64,000 bases of DNA from Paenibacillus sp. N3.4 (GCF_008017805.1 NZ_VRTT01000031.1:1-64000); one strand, 5' to 3'; shown: positions 41,324 to 50,853, numbered from the stretch's first letter. The notes: generated from the sequence alone by a model not told the origin. Made by a program: numbers and translations.

Positions 41324-41677
41324 ATGGAATATGTAAAACCAGGATATGTAGCCCCAACTTATCCCGTACAACCGATGTCAATGCCAGCTCCTCAACCCAT
41401 GCCTGCCCCTATGCCGATGACAATGCCAATCATGCAACAACCAGCCCCAATCATGCACAAACCGGTTCATAATGACATCCATCTTCATGCTTCCTACCAA
41501 CAAACTTCTGTTGTTTTTCCTAAACCACACCACCCACACCACCATCACCACCACCATCCGGTAGCTGTACAGCCTGTATCGGTCTGCTCCACCAACAACT
41601 CTGCTGGCAGCATTCTTGTTCTTTTCATCCTGCTTGTCATCATTACTCGTGGGTTGTTCATTCACCACAAATGCTAG
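41324..41677 (+). CDS. Met/Pro/His-rich protein with YjcZ-like C-terminal helix
   Basis: 117 residues. First half is a low-complexity Met-Pro segment (PMSMPAPQPMPAPMPMTMPI), then histidine pairs and runs (HNDIHLHAS, HHPHHHHHHH), a cysteine, and a C-terminal hydrophobic helix SAGSILVLFILLVIITRGLF followed by HHKC. The helix is close to YjcZ-type sporulation proteins. The Met and His content would suit binding of copper, nickel or zinc, which is an inference. GGAGGTG gives start 41324; a longer frame from 41315 is not needed. Confidence 0.8.
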   Translation: MEYVKPGYVAPTYPVQPMSMPAPQPMPAPMPMTMPIMQQPAPIMHKPVHNDIHLHASYQQTSVVFPKPHHPHHHHHHHPVAVQPVSVCSTNNSAGSILVLFILLVIITRGLFIHHKC

Positions 41678-41685
41678 TTAACTGA

Positions 41686-41722
41686 AGAAATCCCCGCTCT
41701 CTATATGAGGGCGGGGATTTTC
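41686..41722 (+). terminator. terminator after Met/His-rich gene
   Basis: AAATCCCCGC pairs with GCGGGGATTT, followed by TCGCTTTTTC. Confidence 0.85.
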
Positions 41723-41753
41723 GCTTTTTCATGTATTTGCCTTCATATATTCC

Positions 41754-42584
41754 TTATTTCATCCCGGATATGGAGTAGTTTTCGATAATATATTTTTGAA
41801 AGAATACAAATACAATGATAACCGGAACGACCATAAAGGCGGAGCCAGCCATTTGCAGGGCATAGTTGGTGCCGAACTGGCCTTTTAACAAAGAGAGACC
41901 CACGGATAAGGTGTAAAGCTTCTCATCATTTGCAATAATTAAAGGCCAGAGGAAGCTGTTCCATCCGCTAATAAAGGTCAGGATACCCTGTACGGCCAAT
42001 ATAGATGTGGAAATGGGTAGCACTATTTGAAAGAACGCTCTAAACTCGCTGGCTCCTTCCAAACGGGTAGCCTCCAACAATTCATCCGGAATGGCCGACA
42101 TGAATTGCCGAAACAAGAAAATACCGAAAGCCCCGACCAAACCGGGCATCACAATGCCAGCCATCGTATTCGTCAGGTGCATTTCATTAAGAATAAGATA
42201 AACGGGAATCATCGTGACCTGGCCGGGAATCATCATGGTAGCCAGCACCAAATAAAAGAGTTTGTCCTTACCCTTGAACTTATATTTGGCAAAGGCGAAG
42301 CCAGCCATCGCGTTCAATAACAAGCCGATAAACGAAAAGAACACGATAGCAAGGGTGTTGCTTAAATAAATACCGAAGTGCATGTTGACAAATAAGTTAT
42401 GAAAATTATCCAGTGTGATATGATGCGGCCACATCGTAGGAGGCAGCTGTTTTACTTCACTTTCTGTTTTGAAGGCGGACAGGATCATCCACACAAACGG
42501 GAGCACCGTCAAAATGCCGAAGCAGGTCAAAATAATCCCGACCAGCCATTGCAGCGTTTTTTCACCTGCAGTTCTCGTTGCCAA
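41754..42584 (-). CDS. ABC sugar permease (MalG type)
   Basis: 276 residues, six helices. Coupling motif EATRLEGASEFRAFFQIVLP is the EAA loop of MalG-type permeases. The start was set at TTG 42584 because GGAGGTG lies six bases before it; the ATG at 42599 actually contains that site. Second permease of the divergent sugar operon; the ATPase is missing, so it probably borrows a shared one such as MsmX. Confidence 0.88.
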   Translation of the reverse strand: MATRTAGEKTLQWLVGIILTCFGILTVLPFVWMILSAFKTESEVKQLPPTMWPHHITLDNFHNLFVNMHFGIYLSNTLAIVFFSFIGLLLNAMAGFAFAKYKFKGKDKLFYLVLATMMIPGQVTMIPVYLILNEMHLTNTMAGIVMPGLVGAFGIFLFRQFMSAIPDELLEATRLEGASEFRAFFQIVLPISTSILAVQGILTFISGWNSFLWPLIIANDEKLYTLSVGLSLLKGQFGTNYALQMAGSAFMVVPVIIVFVFFQKYIIENYSISGMK

Positions 42585-42605
42585 TCGTTTCACCTCCATG
42601 ATTCT

Positions 42606-43493
42606 TTATATGTCAGCATCTTTGTTTTGAAATTTAAACTGTATTAATGTGATTGCAATAATCGCAAAAAATAAAATAAAGGAGCCCGCCGCGGCGTATC
42701 CGAATTTGCTGAATTGGAAGCCGTTATTATATATAAACAAAGCAGCGGAAGTTGTCCCGTTAAGCGGGCCTCCCTTTGTCATAATGAGCGGTTCCTCAAA
42801 AAACTGCAGCCAACCAATCATGGTGGTAATGGAGACAAAGAAAATGGCATGGCGCAGCATGGGAAGGGTAATGCTCGTCATTTGCTTCCAGTTGCTTGCT
42901 CCGTCGATTTGCGCTGCCTCGTAATAAGATTTGGAAATGCCTTTAATGGCTGCGATAAAAATGATCATGTTGAGCCCGATGGCTCTCCATAAGGCTAAAA
43001 TAATAAGTGATATTTTGGCCATAACGGGATTTGTCAGCCAAGGAACGGCAGGCATGTGAATCAAGCCCAGCAGATAGTTGAACAACCCAAGCGACGGATT
43101 GTACAAGTAACTCCAGACTACGGCAACCGCTACAACGTTTGTAACAGACGGCATATAAAAAATGACGCGAAATACTTTGAAAATACGTGCCTGCCCGAAA
43201 TTGATAAGCAATGCAATGGAAAGCGATAAAACAAGAACTAACGGCACACCGATAATAACGTAGAACAGTGTGTTCGTAATTGCCTTAATAAAAAGAGGAT
43301 CTTTCAAAACATCGATATAGTTGTGAAAGCCGATGAATTTAATGTTTGAATAATTGGCCAAGCCTGCCAAATCCATATTGGTAAAGCTGATGACCAAAGC
43401 GATTACGATCGGCAGCAGTGAAAACAGAGCAAGCAAAATAATCGTGGGCGCAATAAAGAGATAAGGCGCTTTGCTATTCAGCATACCTTTCAT
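42606..43493 (-). CDS. ABC sugar permease (MalF type)
   Basis: 295 residues, six helices, EAA motif YYEAAQIDGASNWKQMTSIT. AAGGA-type site before the ATG. It lies between the binding protein and the MalG-type gene in one minus-strand operon. Confidence 0.9.
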   Translation of the reverse strand: MKGMLNSKAPYLFIAPTIILLALFSLLPIVIALVISFTNMDLAGLANYSNIKFIGFHNYIDVLKDPLFIKAITNTLFYVIIGVPLVLVLSLSIALLINFGQARIFKVFRVIFYMPSVTNVVAVAVVWSYLYNPSLGLFNYLLGLIHMPAVPWLTNPVMAKISLIILALWRAIGLNMIIFIAAIKGISKSYYEAAQIDGASNWKQMTSITLPMLRHAIFFVSITTMIGWLQFFEEPLIMTKGGPLNGTTSAALFIYNNGFQFSKFGYAAAGSFILFFAIIAITLIQFKFQNKDADI

Positions 43494-43565
43494 ACAGTCA
43501 CATCCTTTATATACATACAGTTATGTCAGAGATTAATAGGCATTGACGACAGTCTTTTACTGTCG

Positions 43566-44846
43566 TCATCCTTTTGTATGTTTATTTACTCGAAGTTGTT
43601 TAGCTTCCGCATTTAAGGTATCCATCTCTGTTTGCACGTTAGCTTTTCCACGATAAATCTGTTCGAAATGAGTGATATATTTCTGGGAGATTTGTTCAAA
43701 AGAAGTAATAAGCGGCATCGGTTCAGCACTTTTTAACTGTTTGCTGATGATTTGATAGTTGGCATCATCTTTAAGCGCAGGATCTTCCCATGCTTTGAGA
43801 ACAGCTGGAAGCGAGTTTGTAAGCTTTCTCCATTGTGTCTGTGTGTCAGGTTTGCTCATAAAGGCGATGAACTTCAGGGACGCTTCTTGGTTCTTGCTGA
43901 ACTGGAACACGGACAAGTCAGACCCGCCAAGAGCGGAGATATTGTTTTTCTTGGTAGGAAGAACTGCAGTTGCCCATTTGCCTTCTAATTCAGGAGCTTG
44001 TTCTTTGATCGGATTAATCATCCAAGGGCCGCTGATGAACATGGGAATAATAGCGTCGCCTTTAAAAGCCTGGATAACGTCCAAACCAAGATCGACTGGA
44101 GCCGTTCCATCTTTAAAGAAGCTGTTTAAGTAATCGATGGCTTCAACAAATTCAGGCTGATTAAACAAGGGATTGTTCTGATCATCAAACAACTTGGAGC
44201 CGTTTTGGCGAGCGAACATAAAGCCTAGTGTTCCCTCTGCAGGATCGATGTTGATGCCGTATTTGCCCTTACCGCGTGCAGTCAGCTTTTTGGCGGCGTC
44301 TTGCAATTCGTCCCATGTTTTGGGCGCTTCGTTATAACCGACTTGTTTCAACAAATCGGTGCGGTAGTAGAGAACACGCGTTTCTGCATACCATGGAATA
44401 CCGACAGTCAAATTTTTGTATTTAGTGGTGTTGACTGATCCTGTGTAGAAATTGTCTGGATTAAATTCCGGATATTGTTTGATATAAGGTGTGAGATCCA
44501 TCAAAGCGCCTGCTGCTGCGAATTCCGGTATCCAAGAGGTTCCCATTTGGATAACGTCAGGACCTGACTTGGAAGCAATAGCAGTCAGCAGTTTATCATG
44601 CGCGGAGCTCCAAGGAAGAGCTTGGACTTCCACTTTAATTGTCGGATTTTCTTTTTCAAACTCCTGGACTATGGTTGGCAGGGATTTGGCTTCATCGCCC
44701 ATTCCCCATACCGTTAATTTCACTTGTTTGTCGGTGCTTCCCGTTGAAGAAGGGGATGTTGAATTGTTAGATGATGAACACGCTGTCAGAACGCTTGCTA
44801 GAAGAAGGGTGCTTAGTAGTGTGGTTGGTATCGTTTTTTTGTACAT
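43566..44846 (-). CDS. extracellular solute-binding lipoprotein of ABC sugar importer
   Basis: 426 residues. Lipoprotein signal with TAC lipobox (Cys23), serine/threonine-rich linker, then a family 1 solute-binding fold (LTVWGMGDEAKSLPTIVQEF, later GPDVIQMGTSWIPEFAAAG, PMFISGPWMI). GAGAGGA precedes ATG 44846; a longer frame from 44888 is not supported. Context points to beta-1,2-gluco-oligosaccharides as ligand: adjacent divergent genes are GH3 and a phosphorylase. The leader between the promoter and the start is about 200 bases. Confidence 0.88.
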   Translation of the reverse strand: MYKKTIPTTLLSTLLLASVLTACSSSNNSTSPSSTGSTDKQVKLTVWGMGDEAKSLPTIVQEFEKENPTIKVEVQALPWSSAHDKLLTAIASKSGPDVIQMGTSWIPEFAAAGALMDLTPYIKQYPEFNPDNFYTGSVNTTKYKNLTVGIPWYAETRVLYYRTDLLKQVGYNEAPKTWDELQDAAKKLTARGKGKYGINIDPAEGTLGFMFARQNGSKLFDDQNNPLFNQPEFVEAIDYLNSFFKDGTAPVDLGLDVIQAFKGDAIIPMFISGPWMINPIKEQAPELEGKWATAVLPTKKNNISALGGSDLSVFQFSKNQEASLKFIAFMSKPDTQTQWRKLTNSLPAVLKAWEDPALKDDANYQIISKQLKSAEPMPLITSFEQISQKYITHFEQIYRGKANVQTEMDTLNAEAKQLRVNKHTKG

Positions 44847-45054
44847 CGTAATCGTCCTCTCGTTTATAAATGATTTAGTTATAGCCATTCAGTCAAAGGT
44901 GGCTCTCACATGCAGGTGTATGTGAAATGAAGGAACTCCGAAATCAGCAGCCTGTAATTTTATGAGCGAAACGAAGCACACACACCTCCTGTACTGTAGA
45001 GTATTCCCAGATTCCCCAGATATAAATATTGAAAATAGAAACGTTTCGATTTGA

Positions 45055-45083
45055 AGTATACTATGTCTAAATAAACAAAGCAA
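45055..45083 (-). promoter_or_regulatory. promoter of the ABC sugar operon
   Basis: On the minus strand: TTGCTT (45083-45078), 17 bases, TATACT (45060-45055). One GAAACGTTTC operator lies just past the start and another upstream of the -35. Confidence 0.75.
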
Positions 45084-45220
45084 ATGATTTGTAGAAACGT
45101 TTCGATGCTAGTATAAAACAAAATGTAATCGTATTCAACCTATTTTATTAATTGGTTTTAAATGGATTTTACCATCAATACAAACGTTTCTATTACATTT
45201 TTTTGTGAAACCTGTAATAA

Positions 45221-45249
45221 TTGACGTAAGTGAAGAAACGTTTTATAAT
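45221..45249 (+). promoter_or_regulatory. promoter of the GH3-phosphorylase operon
   Basis: TTGACG (45221-45226), 17 bases, TATAAT (45244-45249). An operator (45235-45244) lies in the spacer and touches the -10; a second (45266-45275) lies about 10 bases past the expected start. Confidence 0.85.
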
Positions 45250-45324
45250 CCATTTAGTTTGAATAGAAACGTTTCGATTGATGTTTTGATAGGTCTTATC
45301 CCTAAGATGGAGGGTCGTAAATAG

Positions 45325-47487
45325 ATGAAACGACAATTAAATTCCTACATTCAACAAATGACGCTGGAAGAAAAGATTGCCCAACTCCTGCAGCTGGCGG
45401 TTCCTTTTTTTGAGGGAACGGAGAGCGCAGGGCAAATAACTGGCCCTATGGCTGCAATGGGCATTACAGATGAGACGGTCCGAAATACGGGCTCTGTGTT
45501 AGGCTTGGCGGGAGCTCAAGAAGTTATCAACGTACAGAAGGCGCATTTGCGCAGCAATAGGTTAGGTATTCCACTGCTAGTGATGGCGGATATCGTTCAT
45601 GGATACAAGACGATATTTCCGGTTCCCTTGGCCATAGGCTGCTCATGGGACATGGAATTAGCAGAAAAGAGCGCTGCGATTGCAGCGAAAGAGGCATCTG
45701 TATCGGGGGTTCACGTAACGTTTGCCCCGATGGTCGATCTGGTGCGCGATCCTCGTTGGGGGAGAGTGATGGAGTCCACCGGAGAGGATCCCTATTTGAA
45801 TAGCCAGTTCGCACGGGCGTTCGTTCGCGGCTTTCAGGGATCGGATTTGACGAAGGAAACCGATAGAGTGGCAGCTTGTGTGAAGCACTTTGCCGCCTAT
45901 GGCGCGGCGGAAGGCGGGCGAGACTACAACACGGTAGATCTGTCAGAACGCCAACTTCGCGAGTTTTACTTGCCAGCGTATCAGGCAGCACTTGATGAAG
46001 GATGCGAGATGGTGATGACCTCGTTCAATACGGTTGAAGGTATTCCCGCGAGCGGCAACAAACGGCTGATGCGCGACCTTTTGCGAGAAGAGTGGAAGTT
46101 TGACGGAGTTATTATTTCTGATTGGGGAGCGGTCAAGGAATTGATTCCCCATGGAGTGGCGGAGGATGAAGCCGAAGCGGCACGCAAGGCGATTCACGCA
46201 GGCGTAGACATCGAGATGATGACAACCTGTTATATGAATCACTTGGCGGATTTGGTCCATTCACAATCGGTGGATGAAGCGTTAATCGATGAAGCTGTGC
46301 TGCGCATCCTGCAATTGAAAGAAAAGCTAGGTTTGTTCGATAATCCTTACCGGGGAGCCGATCCAGAGCGTGAACAGGAAGTTGTTTTTTGCGAGGATCA
46401 TCGTGCGGCTGCCCGTGAGTTGGCGACCAAATCGTGTGTTTTATTGAAGAATGAGGCGGTACTGCCGCTGCGCCCAGAGCAGCATATGGCGCTGATCGGT
46501 CCATTCGCCCAAAGTGGCGACATCTTAGGACCATGGTCGTGGCTCGGCTCCAAAGAGAAAGCTGTGCAGTTGTATGACGGGTTGAAAACGAAGCTGAGCA
46601 CGTCTCAGCTGACAGTCGCCTCGGGCTGCGGTATTGAAACAGAAACCCCGGAGCAGTGGGAGGAAGCGTGGAAAGCGGCAAGTGAAGCCGATGTCATTAT
46701 ATTGGCACTAGGCGAGGATTCGGATATGAGCGGCGAAGCCGGATGCAGAGCGGATATACGCCTGCCGGAAGTACAGCTCCGATTGATCGAAAAGTTGAAA
46801 CCGCTTGGCAAACCGATGGTAGCTGTCCTCTTCAACGGCCGTCCGCTGGACTTGCATGGCGTCTACGATCAAGTCGATGCTGTGCTGGAAGCTTGGTACC
46901 CAGGGAGCGAGGGCGGCGCGGCGATTGCTGATTTGCTGTTCGGGGATGTTCAGCCTTCTGCCCGGTTAACGATGTCCTTCCCTTATTCAGTTGGTCAAAT
47001 TCCGGTTTACTACAACAGCTTTAATACGGGTCGCCCAAAGGATGCGCTTGATGCGCAGGTCAAATATGTATCGCAGTATTTGGATATTCCTAACGAACCG
47101 CTGCTGCCGTTTGGTTTTGGTTTGAGCTATACGACATTTACTTACAGCGATGCCGCTATATCCGCGGATACGATGACGCTGGAGCGTCCTTTGCACCTAA
47201 CAATGAAAGTGACGAACACGGGAAAGACGGCGGGAGAAGAAGTTGTGCAGCTTTATGTACGCGACTTAGCGGGAGATGTTGTCCGTCCCGTGAAGGAATT
47301 GAAGGACTTCCGGAAAATCGAGCTTCAGTCCGGAGAAAGTCAAACGGTGACATTTACGTTAACCGAAGATCAGCTCCGCTATTACCATGCTGATTTGCAA
47401 TTTGCCAGCGATGCGGGCGCCTTTACAGCATTCATCGGACCGAACAGCAGAGACACGGTAGAATTGGGATTTCGACTAGAGAAGTAA
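45325..47487 (+). CDS. GH3 beta-glucosidase
   Basis: 720 residues, three-domain BglX-type enzyme with a C-terminal fibronectin-like domain. The catalytic nucleophile is D266 in VIISDWGAV; VKHFAAYGAAEGGRDYN is the substrate-contact strand. GGAGGG precedes the ATG. It is followed 18 bases later by the phosphorylase gene, the pairing seen at the Listeria innocua 1,2-beta-oligoglucan locus, so sophoro-oligosaccharides are the likely substrate. No signal peptide, so it acts inside the cell. Confidence 0.9.
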   Translation: MKRQLNSYIQQMTLEEKIAQLLQLAVPFFEGTESAGQITGPMAAMGITDETVRNTGSVLGLAGAQEVINVQKAHLRSNRLGIPLLVMADIVHGYKTIFPVPLAIGCSWDMELAEKSAAIAAKEASVSGVHVTFAPMVDLVRDPRWGRVMESTGEDPYLNSQFARAFVRGFQGSDLTKETDRVAACVKHFAAYGAAEGGRDYNTVDLSERQLREFYLPAYQAALDEGCEMVMTSFNTVEGIPASGNKRLMRDLLREEWKFDGVIISDWGAVKELIPHGVAEDEAEAARKAIHAGVDIEMMTTCYMNHLADLVHSQSVDEALIDEAVLRILQLKEKLGLFDNPYRGADPEREQEVVFCEDHRAAARELATKSCVLLKNEAVLPLRPEQHMALIGPFAQSGDILGPWSWLGSKEKAVQLYDGLKTKLSTSQLTVASGCGIETETPEQWEEAWKAASEADVIILALGEDSDMSGEAGCRADIRLPEVQLRLIEKLKPLGKPMVAVLFNGRPLDLHGVYDQVDAVLEAWYPGSEGGAAIADLLFGDVQPSARLTMSFPYSVGQIPVYYNSFNTGRPKDALDAQVKYVSQYLDIPNEPLLPFGFGLSYTTFTYSDAAISADTMTLERPLHLTMKVTNTGKTAGEEVVQLYVRDLAGDVVRPVKELKDFRKIELQSGESQTVTFTLTEDQLRYYHADLQFASDAGAFTAFIGPNSRDTVELGFRLEK

Positions 47488-47505
47488 CGAAAGTGAGTGA
47501 GATAG

Positions 47506-50500
47506 ATGACAGCAATAAAGAATGAGACCTTTCAATTGGAAGCAGGGAACCTCAAGTTCACTTTCTTGAGCAGCGGCGATTTGTATGAGGCGAAGCATCA
47601 TGAAACGATGATTAATCAGCGCTTATCCAACCCTATCGACGGCTCGTTGAATAACTTGTATTTGCGATTTCACAAGGCATCCGGCATTCAAACTGTGCCG
47701 CTGCTTGGCATTCGTTCTGCCAGCCGCGTGCGTTATGCCAAGCATCAGGTGATTTGGGAAGGTGAAGCGGAAGGGATCGGATATCAAGTCGTTTTTAGAT
47801 TGACAGCGAATGGTGTGTGGTTCTGGGATGTTCATGTCGAAGGCCGGAATAAGACGATCGATATTGTCTACGGACAAGACTTGGGCATCGCTGATCAAGG
47901 TGCGGTCCGCAGTAATGAAGCGTATTTGTCGCAATATATCGATCACGCGACTTTTGAGGATGAACAGCAAGGTTTTGTCGTCTGTTCACGTCAAAATATG
48001 CCGCAGAGCGGGAAGTTCCCTTATTTGCAGCAAGGGGCTATGACCAAGGCAATCGGATATTCAACAGACGGTTTTCAATTTTTTGGATTAAGCTATAAAG
48101 AAACGGACATACCGGAAATATGGACGAAAAATAACCTGGCTAATGAGGTTTATCAGTATGAATTCGCTTATACAGCCTTGCAGTCCGAACAGATCATATT
48201 GGATGGAGATGCTCGTTATGTTTTTTATGGACTGTTCAAAGAGGATCATCCTGCAGCTGTAACAGCACTTGAATACAGCAAAGACATAGAGGAAGCCTGG
48301 AATCAGGTTAAAGACGAACCGATCGAATGCGAGCAGCATATCGAGAAAGCAGGTCTGGCTCCTCACATGGGAGCCCCGCTGCAAACCCTATCCATGACGA
48401 TGGAGGAAATCGGCTATCTGTTTCCAAATCGCCATCAGGAAGAACGGGACGGTGAATCGCTGCTATCTTTCTTTACGGACAGGCATGAGCATGTTGTGCT
48501 GAAAGAAAAAGAACTGCTTGTCGAGCGTCCGCACGGTCATATTCTGATGACCGGCCGCAATGATAGGATGAACGAACAGGTCCTGACTACCACCTCCTTT
48601 ATGTATGGGATTTTTAACTCGCAATTGGTCGTTGGCAATACCTCTTTCAATAAAATGATGACGAATGCCCGCGACGCGCTGAACGTATCGAAAACGTCTG
48701 GTCAACGGATTTATGTAGAAATAGAGGGCGAATACCGTCTATTGACGATGCCGTCGATGTTTGAAATGGGCTTTAATTATGCCCGCTGGTTCTATAAAAC
48801 AGCAGCAGATACACTTGTGATTACGAATTATACAACCTTGGACACGCCTGAGGTTCGGCTGCATGTTCGTTCCTCAAGCGGCAAAGCCTATCGCTATTTG
48901 ATCACCAATCATATATCTATGAATGCGAATGAGTATGAGCTTCCATTCGGTATGCGTCAGGATGAGGAGAACACCGTTTCTTTTTATGCAGACGCCGCAG
49001 CGCTAAGTGCTGGTGCTTACCCGAACTTGAGCTACCGGATGCAGATTACGGGTGCGCAGATGAAGGTGACAGATGAACGAAGCCTCGTTTCTGGCATCCA
49101 GCCGGGCAGCGCTTCGCTTGTTGTGCTTGAGCTCAGCGCTAGTAGTGAATGGACAGCTGCCGTCCAAGGTCTTTTAGATGGGGAAGAGCTGCCATTCGCA
49201 GCTATCGATACAGAAGCAGAAATCGAGCGTTATCGGGCTTTTTACAAGGGAGTTATGAATGGCTTTCACTTGACGCTTGACGGAAATATTCCGGATGAAG
49301 TGAATAAAGTCAATACGCTCGCTTGGTGGTATACGCACAACATGCTTGTTCATTTCTCCGTGCCTCATGGTCTTGAGCAGTATGGCGGGGCTGCCTGGGG
49401 AACACGTGATGTATGTCAAGGTCCAACCGAGTATTTCATGGCTACGCAAAAATATGAGGCTGTACGGGAGATTGTAACCACGGTATTTGCTCATCAATAT
49501 GAGGATGAAGGCAATTGGCCGCAGTGGTTCATGTTCGATCGTTATTTTCACATTCAGCAGGAAGAGAGCCATGGAGATATCATCGTATGGCCGTTAAAAG
49601 TGCTTGGCGATTATTTAAAGGCAACCCAAGATTATGCCATTCTGAGCGAACAAGTCCCTTATACAGATCGTGAAAGCTTCACATTTACGGAAGAAACAGC
49701 TACCGTGCTGGAGCATGCCAAAAAAGAAATCGCGTATATCAAGCGGCACTTTTTGCATGACACGCACTTATCCTCCTACGGCGATGGCGATTGGGACGAT
49801 ACGCTCCAACCGGCTAATGCACAGCTGAAGAAATACATGATAAGCAGTTGGACGGTTGCTTTGACCTACCAAGTTGTTCAACAATTGTCCGAGGTACTGA
49901 GAGAGATAGATAGAGAAACATCGGATGAGCTGCAGGATATGGCGGAAGGCATCAAAGCGGATTACTCTCGCTATATGCTTCAGTCGGAAGTCATTCCGGG
50001 CTTTGTCTATATGGAAGAGCCGGGGAAGGCGGAGCTGATGCTGCATCCATCGGATACGAAAACAGGCATTGAGTATCGTTTGCTTCCTATGACTCGTAGC
50101 ATGATTGCCGAGCTGTTGACGCCGGAGCAGGCTGAGCAGCATTTTGCAATTATTAAGGAAAAACTATATTGTCCGGATGGTGTTCGGTTAATGAATCGCC
50201 CTGCCAAATATGACGGCGGCGTCAGCTCCCATTTTAAAAGAGCAGAGCAAGCGGCGAATTTCGGTAGAGAGGTTGGCTTGCAATACGTGCATGCCCATAT
50301 TCGATATGTAGAGGCGATGGCTAAGCTCGGTAAAGTAGACGAGGTATGGAAAGGTCTTGCAATGATCAACCCTGTGGGGCTTAGGCATGTCGTACCGAAT
50401 GCAGAGCTGCGCCAAAGCAATGCGTATTTCAGCAGCTCGGACGGCAAGTTCAATAACCGATATGAAGCGCAGTCCGGCTTTCAACGACTACGTGACGGCT

Positions 50501-50853
50501 CCGTACCGGTCAAAGGCGGATGGAGAATTTATTCCAGCGGTCCTGGCATTTATATGAATCAGCTTATTTCAGGAGCTCTCGGTATTCGCCAATTGCAGGG
50601 AGATTTGATGATCGATCCCGTGCTCCCGCAGCAGTTGGACGGACTGCGATTCGATTATGAATGTATGGGAGTTCCCGTTACGTTTATTTACCGTTTGGGC
50701 GGCGATAAAGTCCAGCGAGTAATGATGAACGGTAAAGAAGTGGCAGCGGAAGCTTCGTTCAACCGATATCGCCAAGGCGGTGTCCGCATTCCGCGGCAGG
50801 AATTTATACGCAACCAGTCGAATGATACCAATACGATCGAAATTTTTATGTAA
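47506..50853 (+). CDS. GH94-type phosphorylase, likely 1,2-beta-oligoglucan phosphorylase
   Basis: 1,115 residues, about the length of the Listeria innocua 1,2-beta-oligoglucan phosphorylase. N-terminal beta domains (1-550), then an (alpha/alpha)6 barrel (about 600-1010). WGTRDVCQGP at 631-640 and SYGDGDWDDTL near 758-768 fit GH94 active-site regions; the Asp pair in GDWDD holds the likely general acid. Such enzymes split beta-1,2-linked glucose chains with phosphate to give glucose 1-phosphate, saving ATP. Assignment rests on family resemblance, size and neighbours (GH3, solute-binding protein). The ribosome site is weak, and no signal peptide is present. Confidence 0.8.
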   Translation: MTAIKNETFQLEAGNLKFTFLSSGDLYEAKHHETMINQRLSNPIDGSLNNLYLRFHKASGIQTVPLLGIRSASRVRYAKHQVIWEGEAEGIGYQVVFRLTANGVWFWDVHVEGRNKTIDIVYGQDLGIADQGAVRSNEAYLSQYIDHATFEDEQQGFVVCSRQNMPQSGKFPYLQQGAMTKAIGYSTDGFQFFGLSYKETDIPEIWTKNNLANEVYQYEFAYTALQSEQIILDGDARYVFYGLFKEDHPAAVTALEYSKDIEEAWNQVKDEPIECEQHIEKAGLAPHMGAPLQTLSMTMEEIGYLFPNRHQEERDGESLLSFFTDRHEHVVLKEKELLVERPHGHILMTGRNDRMNEQVLTTTSFMYGIFNSQLVVGNTSFNKMMTNARDALNVSKTSGQRIYVEIEGEYRLLTMPSMFEMGFNYARWFYKTAADTLVITNYTTLDTPEVRLHVRSSSGKAYRYLITNHISMNANEYELPFGMRQDEENTVSFYADAAALSAGAYPNLSYRMQITGAQMKVTDERSLVSGIQPGSASLVVLELSASSEWTAAVQGLLDGEELPFAAIDTEAEIERYRAFYKGVMNGFHLTLDGNIPDEVNKVNTLAWWYTHNMLVHFSVPHGLEQYGGAAWGTRDVCQGPTEYFMATQKYEAVREIVTTVFAHQYEDEGNWPQWFMFDRYFHIQQEESHGDIIVWPLKVLGDYLKATQDYAILSEQVPYTDRESFTFTEETATVLEHAKKEIAYIKRHFLHDTHLSSYGDGDWDDTLQPANAQLKKYMISSWTVALTYQVVQQLSEVLREIDRETSDELQDMAEGIKADYSRYMLQSEVIPGFVYMEEPGKAELMLHPSDTKTGIEYRLLPMTRSMIAELLTPEQAEQHFAIIKEKLYCPDGVRLMNRPAKYDGGVSSHFKRAEQAANFGREVGLQYVHAHIRYVEAMAKLGKVDEVWKGLAMINPVGLRHVVPNAELRQSNAYFSSSDGKFNNRYEAQSGFQRLRDGSVPVKGGWRIYSSGPGIYMNQLISGALGIRQLQGDLMIDPVLPQQLDGLRFDYECMGVPVTFIYRLGGDKVQRVMMNGKEVAAEASFNRYRQGGVRIPRQEFIRNQSNDTNTIEIFM

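Larger units (their letters stand above)
45038..45275. promoter_or_regulatory. five LacI-type operators in the divergent sugar promoter region
   Basis: GAAACGTTTC or one-mismatch forms at 45038-45047, 45094-45103, 45181-45190 (CAAACGTTTC), 45235-45244 (GAAACGTTTT) and 45266-45275. Three share the longer form TAGAAACGTTTCGAT. This CG-centred palindrome suits LacI-family regulators; the LacI gene at 50972 is the obvious candidate. Positions relative to promoters: one lies inside the plus-strand spacer, one just downstream of it; one overlaps the minus-strand start region and one lies upstream of its -35. Confidence 0.88.

Noticed and set aside
45527..46681. Minus-strand frames opposite the GH3 gene
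   Set aside because: No ribosome site or motif; the plus-strand enzyme is intact.
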